This document shows, one piece after another, positions 33,410 to 33,419 of a DNA stretch of 33,419 bases. Below the pieces are notes generated by a model. That model made no database searches, was not told where the DNA came from, and saw nothing but the letters and a program-made list of their open reading frames with translations. Source of the DNA: JAITWN01 sp964388175 (GTDB lineage: Bacteria; Pseudomonadota; Gammaproteobacteria; SZUA-140); assembly GCA_964388175.1 (NCBI GenBank), contig CAYLYS010000027.1:1-33419 (forward strand), in the 5' to 3' direction. Both the position numbers and the translations under genes were made by a program. Numbering within the stretch: the first letter of the stretch is position 1; the number at the start of each line of letters is the position of its first letter.

Positions 33410-33419
33410 AACACTTTTA

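Larger units (their letters stand above)
32872..33419. other. Non-coding tail of the window with C-tract and AT palindromes
   Basis: No convincing gene is present in these 548 bases. Open frames at 32916-33278 and 33079-33411 have no recognisable family. Base composition falls sharply after about 33280. The stretch contains a C-run block (33313-33336) and tandem AT-rich palindromes (33375-33409), reported separately. Confidence 0.5.

Noticed and set aside
1..33419. CRISPR arrays, tRNA or rRNA genes, transposases, integrases
   Set aside because: No repeat-spacer pattern, no tRNA-like arms with CCA context, and no recombinase motifs were found when reading both strands by eye.

Overview
The window is GC-rich chromosomal DNA, most likely from a gammaproteobacterium. 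The lpoB + COG3014 gene pair, hrpB, a full-length lhr and a RibBA-type protein with a degenerate RibA half all fit that group. I cannot name a genus. I found no rRNA, tRNA, CRISPR array, integrase or insertion sequence.

Layout. (1) 1-4799, + strand: a SUF iron-sulfur cluster operon, sufB (3' end only)-sufC-sufD-sufS-sufU-sufT, followed by a small Rieske ferredoxin-like gene. (2) 4800-8079, + strand: a DUF481 outer-membrane barrel, two overlapping unnamed genes that look like a conserved pair, and a VIT1/CCC1 iron/manganese transporter. (3) 8333-10873: the helicase hrpB. (4) 11066-15006: a large modular lipoprotein (InlB-like domain, two Asp-box propellers, three Ig/cadherin-like modules), visibly less GC-rich than its neighbours, then a TonB-like C-terminal domain gene broken by a -1 frameshift. 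(5) 15248-25850: a divergent accessory locus. Leftwards run an SsuB-type ABC ATPase, tonB, exbB, exbD and ribB. Rightwards run an SsuA-type binding protein, two permeases, two SsuD-like LLM monooxygenases and a RutE-like nitroreductase. (6) 26152-30606, - strand: lhr. (7) 30807-32871, + strand: lpoB and its COG3014 lipoprotein partner. (8) 32872-33419: no convincing gene, but a strong C/G-tract and tandem AT-rich palindromes.

The most interesting part is region 5. It combines TonB/ExbB/ExbD energy coupling, a sulfonate-type ABC importer whose ATPase sits in the tonB operon, two FMNH2-type monooxygenases, a candidate flavin-handling reductase and a riboflavin-precursor gene. Reading the non-coding DNA by eye gave three -24/-12 (sigma-54) promoter matches: one before each arm of the divergent pair and one before the monooxygenase genes. 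The two + strand elements are nearly the same sequence. Palindromes that could be enhancer-binding sites lie upstream of them. My model is a sigma-54 controlled organosulfur scavenging unit spanning outer-membrane energisation, inner-membrane import, FMN supply and desulfonation. No outer-membrane receptor and no enhancer-binding regulator is present in the window, so both would have to lie elsewhere.

All assignments come from reading translated sequence and motifs. No database search was run.
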